64,000 nucleotides of DNA from Peribacillus sp044761665 (GCF_044761665.1 NZ_JBIWCW010000020.1:1-64000), one strand, 5' to 3'; counted from the first letter of the stretch, positions 8,610-17,212 are shown. Notes: generated by a model not told the origin, from the letters alone. Program-made: numbers and translations.

Positions 8610-8762
8610 TCATTGATTTTTCTTCCGTTTTTTATTATTTTGCCTTTGTATCTCTGATAAGGGCGGTTCATTACCCAATTCATCATTGTAACCTGCTCCG
8701 TTGCCTTGTGCCTTTGATGCGTTCATTCCTGGTATTACATGATTTGCTTTTTGTTTTGCCAT
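8610..8762 (-). CDS. sspO: Small acid-soluble spore protein O
   Basis: This 50-residue ORF starts at the ATG read from 8762 behind GGAGGTG. Diagnostic stretches are KANHVIPGMNASKAQGNGAG near the N-terminus and ERQNNKKRKKNQ-type ending (here IQRQNNKKRKKNQ), which match SspO (CotK) of B. subtilis. It is a minor forespore SASP. It precedes citB divergently, as in B. subtilis, but is separated from sspP by an extra 87-codon gene on the other strand. Confidence 0.92.
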   Translation of the reverse strand: MAKQKANHVIPGMNASKAQGNGAGYNDELGNEPPLSEIQRQNNKKRKKNQ

Positions 8763-8928
8763 TTCGACACCTCCATTCATAGAATGTCATAAGGTACGAT
8801 GATTATGTATGTATTTCAAATATGTTTTATTGGAATAATTTATCAGTAAGATATTATGAAATATGGATAAGATTGAATCTTACTGTAGGCGTGGAATGAG
8901 CACTTCTAATAGTATAAATCGATTTTAC

Positions 8929-8990
8929 ATAAGGAAAACTTATCAAAAACAATAACTTTCTTGTTATTTACTTATGCTCATATCTATATT
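8929..8990 (+). promoter_or_regulatory. citB promoter with CcpC-type dyad and half-site
   Basis: A dyad ATAA-N7-TTAT lies at 8929-8943. A half-site CTTAT lies at 8971-8975 inside the spacer of a promoter with -35 TTGTTA (8961-8966) and -10 TATATT (8985-8990), 18 bp apart. This reproduces the known B. subtilis citB layout (dyad near -66, half-site near -27) bound by the citrate-responsive regulator CcpC. The leader to the start codon is about 150 bases and contains two small overlapping hairpins near 9070-9095. Confidence 0.75.
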
Positions 8991-9147
8991 ACTATTAGAT
9001 AGAAGGAAGAGTTAGGGTGGGAGAAGAGAGACAAAAATTCGACAAAACTAACTTTTTCACTTATAACCATAGTAAACATGGTCTTAATGACCAGGTTTTA
9101 CTTTTATGTGCAGAATTGTTCTGACAGTTTAATAGGGGGTAATATTC

Positions 9148-11859
9148 ATGACGAAGAACGACGTATATCAAGCGCGTAAGTCTTTTGAAATTGAAGGACA
9201 ACGCTACAACTACTACAGCCTAGACGCTATTGAAAAAGCAGGGGACGGCAAAGTATCACGCCTTCCATATTCCATTAAAGTATTACTTGAAGCGGTACTT
9301 CGCCAAGTAGACGGAAGAGTAATTACAAAAGAACATGTTGCAAACCTTGCTAAATGGGGAACAAGCGAGCAACAAGATATAGATGTACCATTCAAGCCTT
9401 CACGCGTTATCCTACAAGATTTCACTGGTGTACCAGTTGTTGTAGATTTAGCTTCTCTACGTAATGCATTCGCTGCACTTGGTGGAGATCCTGATAAGAT
9501 CAACCCGGAAATTCCAGTTGACCTTGTAATTGACCACTCTGTACAAGTTGATAGAGCAGGTACAGCTGATTCTCTTGATGCCAATATGGATCTAGAATTT
9601 GAACGTAATGCAGAGCGTTACCAGTTCCTAAGCTGGGCACAAAAATCATTCAACAACTACCGTGCTGTTCCGCCAGCAACTGGTATCGTTCACCAAGTAA
9701 ACCTTGAGTTCCTTGCGAACGTAGTACACGCTGTTGAAACTCCAAACGGAGATTGTGAAGTATTCCCTGACTCTGTATTCGGTACAGATTCACATACAAC
9801 AATGATCAATGGTATCGGTGTTCTTGGATGGGGCGTTGGTGGTATCGAAGCTGAAGCAGGTATGCTTGGACAGCCATCTTACTTCCCAGTTCCAAAAGTA
9901 GTGGGAGTAAAACTTACTGGCCAACTTCCTAACGGAACGACTGCTACCGACCTTGCATTGAAAGTGACTCAAGTTCTTCGTGCACATGGCGTAGTTGGTA
10001 AATTCGTTGAGTTCTACGGCCCAGGAGTAGGATACCTTCCGCTTGCTGACCGTGCAACAATTGCTAACATGGCTCCTGAATACGGTGCTACAGTTGGATT
10101 CTTCCCGGTTGATGCTGAAGCGATCGATTACATGCGCTTAACTGGCCGCGATGAAAAACAAATTAAAGTGGTTGAAACATATTGCAAAGAAAATGGATTG
10201 TTCTATTCTCCTGAAAACGAAGACCCAGCATACAATGATGTTGTGGAAATCGACCTTTCAGCAATCGAGCCAAACCTTTCAGGACCTAAACGTCCACAAG
10301 ATTTGATTCCACTTTCTCAAATGAAGCAATCTTTCCATGATGCAATCAATGCACCTATGGGTAACCAAGGTTTCGGCATGACTGAAGCTGAATTGGATAA
10401 AGAAGTAACAGTCAAATTTGCTGATGGCAAAGAAACGACTATGAAAACAGGTGCGATCGCTATTGCTGCAATCACAAGCTGTACAAATACTTCTAACCCA
10501 TATGTAATGCTTGGAGCAGGTCTTATTGCTAAAAAGGCAGTAGAAAAAGGCTTGACTGTTCCTGATTATGTTAAGACTTCATTAGCACCAGGTTCTAAAG
10601 TTGTTACTGGTTACCTTCGTGATGCTGGTCTTCAACCATACTTGGATCAATTAGGATTTAACATCGTTGGTTACGGATGTACTACATGTATCGGTAACTC
10701 AGGTCCATTAGCAGACGAAATCGAAGCGGCAGTTGCTGAAGCAGATCTTCTTGTAACATCTGTACTTTCTGGTAACCGTAACTTTGAAGGTCGTATTCAC
10801 CCATTAGTGAAAGCAAACTACCTTGCTTCTCCAACATTGGTTGTAGCATATGCACTTGCTGGTACAGTGGACTTCGATCTTAACAACGATTCGCTTGGTA
10901 AAGATAAAGACGGTAACGATGTATACCTTGCGGATATCTGGCCATCACAAGAAGAAGTTAACGCTGCTGTTAAAGCAACAGTTACACCGGAATTGTTCCG
11001 TAAAGAATACGAAACTGTATTCAATGATAACAAACGTTGGAATGAAATCGAAACAAGCAACGAAGCAATCTATGCTTTCGATTCTAAATCAACTTACATT
11101 CAAAATCCTCCATTCTTTGAAGGATTATCACCAGAACCAGGTTCAGTTAACCCGCTTACAGGATTGCGTGTAGTTGGTAAATTCGGCGATTCAGTAACGA
11201 CTGACCACATTTCTCCTGCAGGTGCTATCGGTAAAGATACACCAGCTGGTATCTACCTACGTGAAAATGGTGTAAAACCACGTGACTTTAACTCTTACGG
11301 TTCTCGTCGTGGTAACCATGAAGCGATGATGCGTGGAACATTCGCCAACATCCGTATCCGTAACCAAGTTGCTCCAGGTACAGAAGGTGGTTACACTACT
11401 TACTGGCCAACAGGCGATGTAATGGCTATCTATGATGCTTGTATGAAATACAAAGCTGATGGAACGGGTCTTGCAGTCATTGCTGGTAAAGATTACGGTA
11501 TGGGAAGTTCTCGTGACTGGGCTGCAAAAGGTACGAACCTTCTAGGCATTAAAACAGTTATTGCAGAAAGCTTCGAGCGTATTCACCGTTCTAACCTTGC
11601 TTTGATGGGTGTTCTTCCTCTTCAATTCAAAGAAGGAGAAAATGCTGAGACTCTTGGCTTGACTGGTAAAGAAGCGATTGCTGTTAAAATCGACGAAACA
11701 GTTAAACCTCGCGACATCGTAACTGTTACAGCTACTGATGAAGCTGGCAACGTAAAAGAATTTGATGTATTGGTTCGTTTCGATTCTGAAATCGAAATCG
11801 ACTACTACCGTCATGGTGGTATCCTTCAAATGGTATTACGTAATAAACTAAAAGGTTAA
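9148..11859 (+). CDS. citB: Aconitate hydratase
   Basis: This 903-residue protein is full length for the IRP1/AcnA class. It interconverts citrate and isocitrate in the TCA cycle in the cytoplasm. The 4Fe-4S ligands are Cys445 (in SCTNTS), Cys511 and Cys514 (in GCTTCIG). The C-terminal swivel domain contains GSSRDWAAKG. The start ATG 9148 follows AGGGGG. Codon use is strongly biased, as expected of a highly expressed gene. In B. subtilis the iron-free protein also binds RNA and is needed for sporulation. The upstream CcpC-type sites imply citrate/glucose control. Confidence 0.98.
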   Translation: MTKNDVYQARKSFEIEGQRYNYYSLDAIEKAGDGKVSRLPYSIKVLLEAVLRQVDGRVITKEHVANLAKWGTSEQQDIDVPFKPSRVILQDFTGVPVVVDLASLRNAFAALGGDPDKINPEIPVDLVIDHSVQVDRAGTADSLDANMDLEFERNAERYQFLSWAQKSFNNYRAVPPATGIVHQVNLEFLANVVHAVETPNGDCEVFPDSVFGTDSHTTMINGIGVLGWGVGGIEAEAGMLGQPSYFPVPKVVGVKLTGQLPNGTTATDLALKVTQVLRAHGVVGKFVEFYGPGVGYLPLADRATIANMAPEYGATVGFFPVDAEAIDYMRLTGRDEKQIKVVETYCKENGLFYSPENEDPAYNDVVEIDLSAIEPNLSGPKRPQDLIPLSQMKQSFHDAINAPMGNQGFGMTEAELDKEVTVKFADGKETTMKTGAIAIAAITSCTNTSNPYVMLGAGLIAKKAVEKGLTVPDYVKTSLAPGSKVVTGYLRDAGLQPYLDQLGFNIVGYGCTTCIGNSGPLADEIEAAVAEADLLVTSVLSGNRNFEGRIHPLVKANYLASPTLVVAYALAGTVDFDLNNDSLGKDKDGNDVYLADIWPSQEEVNAAVKATVTPELFRKEYETVFNDNKRWNEIETSNEAIYAFDSKSTYIQNPPFFEGLSPEPGSVNPLTGLRVVGKFGDSVTTDHISPAGAIGKDTPAGIYLRENGVKPRDFNSYGSRRGNHEAMMRGTFANIRIRNQVAPGTEGGYTTYWPTGDVMAIYDACMKYKADGTGLAVIAGKDYGMGSSRDWAAKGTNLLGIKTVIAESFERIHRSNLALMGVLPLQFKEGENAETLGLTGKEAIAVKIDETVKPRDIVTVTATDEAGNVKEFDVLVRFDSEIEIDYYRHGGILQMVLRNKLKG

Positions 11860-11869
11860 TTTAACTTTG

Positions 11870-11909
11870 AAAGACGACAAACCTGCATGTCAGGTCTGTC
11901 GTCTTTTTT
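11870..11909 (+). terminator. citB terminator
   Basis: A 16-bp near-perfect stem (11870-11885 with 11891-11906) and a run of T begin 10 bases after the citB stop. The 165 bases up to the next gene show nothing further. Confidence 0.9.
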
Positions 11910-12075
11910 TTGTGTCAATATTATGAAATACATGTATTTATTAAGAGAATTTGTTTTATCACTTTTCTAGGTGTACTTTTATTGATAAGATGTAAGGGGT
12001 TTACAGAGATGGATATGTTCTATCTCTTGATGGGAAAGAATATTAATATTGTAATGGGATTAGGGGGACGGGGCT

Positions 12076-12609
12076 ATGCTGAAGAAAATTATTGCTTCGG
12101 TCGTTTTACTGTCGCTGATTACGGTGGCAATCGTTCAAGCAATGGATAATAAGCCTGAAGGACATGATGATAAGGATTCAATAGGAGGTTTGAAAGTGGG
12201 TGCTAAAGCGCCTGACTTCACCCTAGAAACATTGGAAGGGAAACAGGTGAGTTTATCTGATTACAAAGGAAAAAAAGTGATGCTGAATTTCTGGGCAACA
12301 TGGTGTCCTCCTTGTAAAAAAGAAATGCCGGATATGGAGAAATATTCAAATCAGGCTGGTGAAGATGTCGTGATATTGGCAGTGAACATTGATCCAGAAA
12401 ATGACGTACAAGCATTCATAAATGAAAATGGAATAACATTTGATATTCCATTGGATAGTCAGAGCGCAAAACGACCGGTAAATGAACTATATAAAGTTAT
12501 GGCCATACCAACTACATATTTCATTGATAGTGACGGCATTATCCGTAATAAAGTGGTTAAAGCTATGCAACTTAATGATATGGTTCAAAGTATCAATACG
12601 ATGAAATGA
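12076..12609 (+). CDS. yneN: Membrane-anchored thiol-disulfide oxidoreductase (ResA/TlpA type)
   Basis: The 177-residue protein has an N-terminal hydrophobic anchor (about residues 5-23) and an extracytoplasmic thioredoxin fold with the active site WCPPC (Cys77 and Cys80) and the cis-Pro loop AIPTTYF. This is the AhpC/TSA-Redoxin form typical of ResA, StoA and YneN, which reduce disulfides outside the membrane. Its position after citB matches B. subtilis yneN. Start ATG 12076 follows GGGGGACGGGG. The partner protein is unknown. Confidence 0.9.
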   Translation: MLKKIIASVVLLSLITVAIVQAMDNKPEGHDDKDSIGGLKVGAKAPDFTLETLEGKQVSLSDYKGKKVMLNFWATWCPPCKKEMPDMEKYSNQAGEDVVILAVNIDPENDVQAFINENGITFDIPLDSQSAKRPVNELYKVMAIPTTYFIDSDGIIRNKVVKAMQLNDMVQSINTMK

Positions 12610-12638
12610 CGGAATCTTCACGATTCCGTTTTTTTTAA
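12609..12638 (+). terminator. yneN terminator
   Basis: An 8-bp perfect stem (12609-12616 with 12622-12629) is followed by eight T. Confidence 0.85.
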
Positions 12639-12857
12639 TTCATTTGCCTGAAATTTCATACTGTCAAAAAGTCCTAATTTTACTGAAAATAAAAATAATT
12701 AAGGGAAAGAGATTACTTAAGGGCATAATGGGTTAAAGCATAGAGGGATGGATGAGGGTAATGAATTAGATTGTAAGCAGGTTTAAGAGTATAGTCATAA
12801 TTTTACGTTAATTTGGAAATGATGGAATATAAACTATATATTGAGTAGGTGATGAAT

Positions 12858-12986
12858 GTGAAGAGAAGAAAACGTTCTTTTGAAGAACTGATGAACGAAA
12901 ATAAGAAGGAATTGTTATTGGATACTAAGCTTATGGAAAGATTAGAGGAAAGACTTGAAAAAAAACATATGCAAAAGGCTGAATAA
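12858..12986 (+). CDS. FbpB-type small basic protein
   Basis: A 42-residue ORF encodes a Lys/Arg/Glu-rich peptide containing KRRKRSFEELMNENKKELL followed by MERLEERLEKKH. This pattern fits the Fur-regulated basic protein family (FbpB). In B. subtilis, FbpB is thought to act with the sRNA FsrA in iron sparing. The start is GTG 12858, six bases after AGGTG; in-frame ATG 12852 overlaps that site. I see no convincing Fur box upstream, so iron control here is not supported by the sequence. Confidence 0.65.
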   Translation: MKRRKRSFEELMNENKKELLLDTKLMERLEERLEKKHMQKAE

Positions 12987-13134
12987 TTATCAGAATTCTA
13001 AGTAAAAGAGCCAGCGTATGAATCTTTTCATTGCTGACTCCTTTTCACTTTTAATGGGTCTCCTAGAAACGAAAAAACTGGAAATCATGAATTTCAGTTT
13101 TAATACCATGCTAAAGAGTAGGAGGCGATTTAAA

Positions 13135-13278
13135 ATGAGTAATCCAAAAAAAGACTCTAAACACTTTAGACCAAGCCATCTGGGTACACAACCGAGAACA
13201 GGTGGGGGAAATAATGGAAAGCAAATGCAGGATACTTCAGGGAAGCATGCCCAAGTGATACAAACTAAAGGTGAGTAA
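13135..13278 (+). CDS. sspN: Small acid-soluble spore protein N
   Basis: This 47-residue ORF starts at ATG 13135 behind TAGGAGGCGAT. It contains FRPSHLGTQPR, a Gly/Asn-rich middle, and the ending MQDTSGKHAQVIQTKGE, all matching SspN, a minor spore-core protein. In B. subtilis sspN is followed by tlp; no tlp is seen here before the terminator. Confidence 0.92.
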   Translation: MSNPKKDSKHFRPSHLGTQPRTGGGNNGKQMQDTSGKHAQVIQTKGE

Positions 13279-13316
13279 GAATATTTAATTTAATCTGAAG
13301 TCCTATCATGAATTCC

Positions 13317-13355
13317 AGGTGGAGAAGGGGTATATTCTTTCTCTACCTTTTTTTA
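13317..13355 (+). terminator. sspN terminator
   Basis: An imperfect stem (13317-13327 with 13337-13348) is followed by seven T, with no second gene between it and sspN. Confidence 0.75.
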
Positions 13356-13473
13356 TAGAAGGATAGATGGTTAAGAACTTATCTTACCGAAGTGAGGTGC
13401 TATTCTTTAAAGGTATACTGAAATTATGATAAGATTAAGTGCATTGTGATAGACAAGAAAGTGGGGAAACAAG

Positions 13474-13890
13474 ATGTGGATAGCTGAAAATGAAATTGAG
13501 GTTCGTTATGCAGAAACGGATCAAATGGGCGTTGTCTACCATGCTAATTACTTTGTATGGATGGAACTTGGAAGAACGAAATTAATCAATGATTTAGGCT
13601 TCCGTTATGCAGACATGGAGGCGGAGAACATTCTTTCGCCGGTGATGGACATTCAGGCATCTTATAAAATACCTGTCCGCTATGGTGAAAAGGTGAAAAT
13701 TAAAACCTGGATTGAAGAATATGATGGGCTTCGTGTCGTTTATGGATATGAAATCATCAACGGGAATAATCAAGTTGCAGCAACCGGGCAATCATTGCAT
13801 GTGTGTGTGAAAAAGGAAAACTTTAAACCAGTGTCCATCAGAAGGTTATTTCCTGCATGGCATGAAGCTTATGAAAAAAATAAAAAGTAG
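13474..13890 (+). CDS. yneP: Hot-dog acyl-CoA thioesterase, YbgC/FadM class
   Basis: The 138-residue single-domain hot-dog protein opens with EIEVRYAETDQMGVVYHANYFVW, where the Asp in ETDQMG is the usual catalytic residue of 4-hydroxybenzoyl-CoA thioesterase-like enzymes. It is likely to hydrolyse acyl-CoAs; the natural substrate is unknown. Position matches B. subtilis yneP. Start ATG 13474 follows GTGGGG. The next gene, yneQ, begins 30 bp downstream and is probably co-transcribed. Confidence 0.88.
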   Translation: MWIAENEIEVRYAETDQMGVVYHANYFVWMELGRTKLINDLGFRYADMEAENILSPVMDIQASYKIPVRYGEKVKIKTWIEEYDGLRVVYGYEIINGNNQVAATGQSLHVCVKKENFKPVSIRRLFPAWHEAYEKNKK

Positions 13891-13920
13891 GACACAGGTT
13901 ACATAATTCGAGGTGATAGT

Positions 13921-14211
13921 ATGGCATTTGGAATTAAGCGGGCTGACGTGTTGGAGTGGAAGCAACAAATCGATCAGGGGAAAATTGCTTTTTTAACTCA
14001 TTATTGGCTCGATGACCGGTTTCCAGGTTGTAAGACAGTGACAAAAGTGGGCTGTAAGGACTTGGAGCATTTAGCAGAGTGGGGCGGGAAATATGGGTTG
14101 AAAAAAGAATGGATTCATCACCGTAAGGATGGTTATTCACATTTTGATCTTTTAGGGGATAAGCAAAGAGCGATTCTTGAAGCTGAGGGAATTAACGAAA
14201 GATTGATCTAG
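13921..14211 (+). CDS. yneQ: YneQ-like conserved protein
   Basis: This 96-residue soluble protein is basic in its first half (FGIKRADVLEWKQQ) and contains HYWLDDRFPGCKTVTKVGC and RKDGYSHFDLLGDKQ, segments conserved among Bacillus YneQ proteins as I recall them. No enzymatic motif is evident. It follows yneP by 30 bp with an AGGTGATAGT site and probably shares its transcript. Function unknown. Confidence 0.75.
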   Translation: MAFGIKRADVLEWKQQIDQGKIAFLTHYWLDDRFPGCKTVTKVGCKDLEHLAEWGGKYGLKKEWIHHRKDGYSHFDLLGDKQRAILEAEGINERLI

Positions 14212-14248
14212 AAAAAAACTGACAGCAGCAGGAAATCCTGCTGCATGG

Positions 14249-14545
14249 TCAAGCCTCTCTTTTATAATGAAATTCCGGTTCGCCAGATTTTTCATTGAGG
14301 GTTATTACTAAATCATGATCATCAAAATACCATGCATCCTTTTCTTCTACATAGTATGTGATTGTACCTATAGTATGCGCAGCTGCAATAGCCTCGGGTT
14401 CTTCCTGCATAATGCCCAATGAAAAGCCATTTTGGACGGTACTTGTACCCCCATATCGCGCATAAAAACGAAGATATGCCCCTTCAGGTAATTCGAGCTC
14501 ATCGATATACCACTCGGAAGCCTGGTCGGAAACCTTTAGTTCCAT
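14249..14545 (-). CDS. yneR: HesB-like domain protein YneR
   Basis: This 98-residue protein has the HesB/IscA-like fold signature (GAYLRFYARYGG near residue 21) but has no Cys residues at all, so it cannot carry an iron-sulfur cluster the way IscA does. This agrees with the YneR branch of the family. It is read convergently with yneQ, with a GGAGGGAGGAG site upstream of the start at 14545. The small hairpin between the two genes (14220-14242, CAGCAGGA with TCCTGCTG) may end both transcripts. Confidence 0.85.
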   Translation of the reverse strand: MELKVSDQASEWYIDELELPEGAYLRFYARYGGTSTVQNGFSLGIMQEEPEAIAAAHTIGTITYYVEEKDAWYFDDHDLVITLNEKSGEPEFHYKREA

Positions 14546-14629
14546 AAATAATCTCCTCCCTCCAACTTATTAAGTTCATTATAAGTTAATTAGAGAATAG
14601 ATGCGAATATGTGGGGAAAGGATTATGAA

Positions 14630-15115
14630 ATGAAAATACCTTATACGATTTGTTTCATTACTAGAGTAAGATCAGCCAGGACCGAAATACTGATGCTTCA
14701 CCGTAAAAACGACCCAAACAGGAATAAATGGAATGGTGTTGGTGGGAAAATTGAAGAGGGTGAGACCATTGATGGCTCGATGGCACGAGAAATTATCGAA
14801 GAAACTGGTTTGAATGTTAAAGATATGAGTTTCCGAGGTATCGTGACATGGAATGAAACGGGTGGAATGTACGTTTATCGGGCCGAAGATACTGGAGGAG
14901 AACTTATAGCTTGTGATGAAGGGGAGCTTGCCTGGAAGCCATACGAATGGGTTATGGAGACAGATGAAGCTGTGTCGAACATAAAACACTATTTAAATGA
15001 AGTTCTATTTGAGGATTCCTTTTATGAGTTTGCTTTGACCTATGAAAACGAACGACTTCTTTCAGTCGAAAAAAAACATTTGACCGATAAGTCGACCTTA
15101 CTACATACTAACTGA
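14630..15115 (+). CDS. Nudix hydrolase, MutT/8-oxo-dGTPase-like
   Basis: The 161-residue protein carries a full Nudix box, GGKIEEGETIDGSMAREIIE followed by ETG, near residues 36-59, with all Glu residues that bind divalent metal. Flanking sequence (LMLHRKNDPNRNKWNGVGGK) resembles 8-oxo-dGTP diphosphatases that clean the nucleotide pool. I chose ATG 14630 since AAAGGA lies 8 bases upstream; ATG 14609 is in frame but lacks a site. It stands alone between yneR and yycC and is not part of the B. subtilis arrangement I know. Confidence 0.82.
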   Translation: MKIPYTICFITRVRSARTEILMLHRKNDPNRNKWNGVGGKIEEGETIDGSMAREIIEETGLNVKDMSFRGIVTWNETGGMYVYRAEDTGGELIACDEGELAWKPYEWVMETDEAVSNIKHYLNEVLFEDSFYEFALTYENERLLSVEKKHLTDKSTLLHTN

Positions 15116-15160
15116 ACTTTAATTTTTTTAAAGAAGCATCACTGGTATAAATATATATAT

Positions 15161-15189
15161 AAATAGCTGCAGATTCTCTGCAGCTATTT
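15161..15189. terminator. Bidirectional terminator overlapping the yycC stop
   Basis: A perfect 13-bp stem (15161-15173 with 15177-15189) with a 3-base loop. It lies between the Nudix gene and the convergent yycC, and includes the yycC stop codon. Confidence 0.75.
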
Positions 15190-15327
15190 TGTGTTTTCTT
15201 TTTCTTCGGCCTCAGCAAGCTTTTTTAACAAAATGGGAGTAGGCATATGCATAATCTGTTCTAAAGGTATGTTGAGTGTCTTGGATAATTTTAAAGCGGT
15301 TTCTGATGAAATTTGTAAAGGCTTCAT
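15184..15327 (-). CDS. yycC: YycC-family small protein
   Basis: This 47-residue minus-strand ORF begins at the ATG read from 15327 behind AGGAGAAGTGCC. Its sequence, LQISSETALKLSKTLNIPLE then QIMHMPTPILLKKLAE, matches the YycC family of very small conserved Bacillus proteins. Function is unknown. The longer plus-strand frame at 15191-15424 is its antisense shadow. Confidence 0.82.
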   Translation of the reverse strand: MKPLQISSETALKLSKTLNIPLEQIMHMPTPILLKKLAEAEEKENTK

Positions 15328-15452
15328 GGCACTTCTCCTAGTCTTCTATTATATTAGTGTATTCTCTGTCACAATTTATCCAGTTCCAGATGTAATGCTT
15401 ATCAAACTATATAAACCCGCTTAATCCGGCACCCATGAATTAAATGAGAGAT

Positions 15453-15480
15453 AAAAAAGCCCTACTAAAGGGCTTTTTTA
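15453..15480. terminator. plsY terminator
   Basis: A perfect 10-bp stem, AAAAAAGCCC at 15453-15462 with GGGCTTTTTT at 15470-15479, gives a T-run on either strand; it follows plsY on the minus strand. Confidence 0.85.
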
Positions 15481-15494
15481 TCTTCCAGCCCATT

Positions 15495-16082
15495 TTATAG
15501 CCATTTCACCTTAGGTTCTGTCTTATCGATAATTCGTTTAATATTGGCTCTATGACGGTAAAAAATGAATACGGTCAATATACTGATCACGATGATGAGA
15601 GGCCAGTCGCCGAAATGAAAAACTAAGCTGTATATAAGTGCTAGGAGACCAGCAATCATTGATGATAGTGATACATATTTGGTGATATATAAGGATATAA
15701 AAAATATGATAACGGCAAAAAGGAAAAATAAAGGCTCATAGGCAAGTATGACACCAGCTGATGTTGCAACTGCTTTTCCACCCCGGAAATTCGCAAAGAT
15801 GGGGAACATATGACCGATTACTGCAAAAATTCCAGCTAGTAATTCAGGCATTTCCAAACCTAGGAAGAATGGGAGGAGTGTAGCTAAAGTCCCTTTAAGT
15901 ATATCCATGATCGTTACGGTCAGTCCAGCCTTGACACCAAGCGTCCTGAAGGTATTGGTCCCCCCTAAATTTTTACTGCCATGCTCCCGAATGTCGATTT
16001 TGTAAAAGGTCTTTCCGATTATTAAACCCGATGGTATCGAGCCGATTAAGTAGGCAGACAGAATAATGATGAATGTTAGCAT
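15495..16082 (-). CDS. plsY: Acyl-phosphate glycerol-3-phosphate acyltransferase
   Basis: The 195-residue integral membrane protein makes lysophosphatidate from acyl-phosphate and glycerol-3-phosphate, the first membrane step of phospholipid synthesis. All three PlsY motifs are visible: GSIPSGLIIGK near residue 13, GSKNLGGTNTFR near 36, and FRGGKAVATSAG near 99. About five membrane segments are present, as expected. Position matches B. subtilis yneS. The ribosome site is a weak AAAGGG just upstream of the start at 16082. Confidence 0.95.
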   Translation of the reverse strand: MLTFIIILSAYLIGSIPSGLIIGKTFYKIDIREHGSKNLGGTNTFRTLGVKAGLTVTIMDILKGTLATLLPFFLGLEMPELLAGIFAVIGHMFPIFANFRGGKAVATSAGVILAYEPLFFLFAVIIFFISLYITKYVSLSSMIAGLLALIYSLVFHFGDWPLIIVISILTVFIFYRHRANIKRIIDKTEPKVKWL

Positions 16083-16525
16083 TCTATAACCCTTTCTTTA
16101 AGAAGAATATTCAAAATCATCGTGCATTAACAGACTGACAGCGAAAGAAGTGCTAAAACAGCCTTAAATACCTGATAAGTTTATCTTATTGTAACATTTT
16201 CATGATAAAATGGCATGGCTGTCTAAAAAAATCCTCTAAAAAAAGAACATAAAAAGTGAATTTGGTTAGTAAACCCTTTTTTTGTGGATTGAAAGGTTTA
16301 GAACAGGGATTTTTCGTAAATATATCTAAAGCAGTGGGCGCCTATTTTGGATATGATATATTGTTCGAAGTAAATAAGGTAAAATCTACCTGTTCGAAGT
16401 GGGCGAATTTTTGTATAATGGGTTTTCTTAATAATGGTATTAAACAGCTTTTCTTTGTAAAATATTCTTAATAAGACATAACTATTCATTACTATTACTT
16501 TTTATTATAAAGGGGACGGATAAAA
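16083..16525. other. Long intergenic region with paired TGTTCGAAGT repeats
   Basis: No gene is supported in this 440-bp gap between divergent plsY and yneT. It contains two copies of a 10-bp motif, TGTTCGAAGT, at 16362-16371 and 16391-16400 (29 bp apart), and two GTGGGCG motifs at about 16335 and 16399. A TATAAT-like hexamer (GTATAATGG, about 16416) follows the second copy, so the repeats could be regulator sites for a promoter reading toward yneT. The frame at 16256-16471 has no ribosome site or recognisable protein. Confidence 0.4.
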
Positions 16526-16936
16526 ATGATTGAAAATCCAAGTAGAGAAGAAATGGGTCATATGTTGAAAAAAGCAAAACGGATTGCTGTTGTAGGCCTA
16601 TCAAATAATCCTGACCGTACTTCTTATATGGTTACAAAAGCTATGCAGGATAATGGGTATGACATCATTCCGGTCAATCCAGCCGTAACCGAAGTTCTAG
16701 GGGTTAAGGCAGTTGCTTCTCTAAAAGATATTGATGGACATGTCGATATCGTCAATGTTTTCCGCCGGTCTGAATTCCTTCCCGAGATCGCCAAGGATTT
16801 TGCAGAAATTGATGCGGATATTTTTTGGGCACAACTTGGGGTAGAAAACGTAGAAGCATATAATTTTCTAAAAGAAAAAGGTTATACTGTTATCATGAAT
16901 CGTTGCATAAAAGTAGAACACGCTCTTACAAAGTAA
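16526..16936 (+). CDS. yneT: CoA-binding domain protein YneT
   Basis: This 136-residue protein is a stand-alone Rossmann-type CoA-binding domain, like the N-terminal part of succinyl-CoA synthetase alpha. Typical features are RIAVVGLSNNPDRTSYMV near residue 19, IIPVNPAV near 50, and the ending YTVIMNRCIKVEH. Such proteins are thought to bind CoA or related ligands; no reaction is known. Start ATG 16526 follows AAAGGGGACGG. It has its own terminator and sits before parE as in B. subtilis. Confidence 0.9.
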   Translation: MIENPSREEMGHMLKKAKRIAVVGLSNNPDRTSYMVTKAMQDNGYDIIPVNPAVTEVLGVKAVASLKDIDGHVDIVNVFRRSEFLPEIAKDFAEIDADIFWAQLGVENVEAYNFLKEKGYTVIMNRCIKVEHALTK

Positions 16937-16942
16937 ATGTGA

Positions 16943-16968
16943 AGAGCGGATTTTCCGCTCTTTTTTTA
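16943..16968 (+). terminator. yneT terminator
   Basis: An 8-bp perfect stem, AGAGCGGA at 16943-16950 with TCCGCTCT at 16954-16961, is followed by a T-run. Confidence 0.88.
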
Positions 16969-17195
16969 CGTGTTGGGAAATTCAGTTTTCATGATTATAC
17001 ATAGCTTGATTTCAAAATAAAAGATAGCATATAAACCAATGTACATATAAAATTTAAGAGAAATAGTAAAACGCTATTTGCCAAATGAAAAAATACGGCT
17101 ACAATTAGAACGGAAGATAAGATGGTTTTACAATAAAACGAACATGACCAATTCCGATAAAAGGTGTTAACGTTTAATAAAGGGACGAAAAAATA

Positions 17196-17207
17196 GAACA
17201 CTTGTTC
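17196..17207. promoter_or_regulatory. LexA (SOS) box upstream of parE
   Basis: GAACACTTGTTC matches the Gram-positive LexA core GAAC-N4-GTTC exactly. It is about 130 bp upstream of parE. B. subtilis parEC belongs to the LexA regulon, so SOS control of topoisomerase IV here is plausible. Confidence 0.7.
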
Positions 17208-17212
17208 TTTCG

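Noticed and set aside
9060..9100. Riboswitch or iron-responsive element in the citB leader
   Set aside because: Two small overlapping hairpins (ACCAT-N7-ATGGT and GGTC-N5-GACC) are seen, but no aptamer consensus or terminator.
11910..12149. Plus-strand frame of 79 codons after citB
   Set aside because: It overlaps the start of yneN in another frame and has no start signal.
15191..15424. Plus-strand frame of 77 codons
   Set aside because: It is the antisense of the YycC-family gene and has no ribosome site.
16256..16471. Plus-strand frame of 71 codons upstream of yneT
   Set aside because: No ribosome site, odd composition and overlap with promoter-like sequence.
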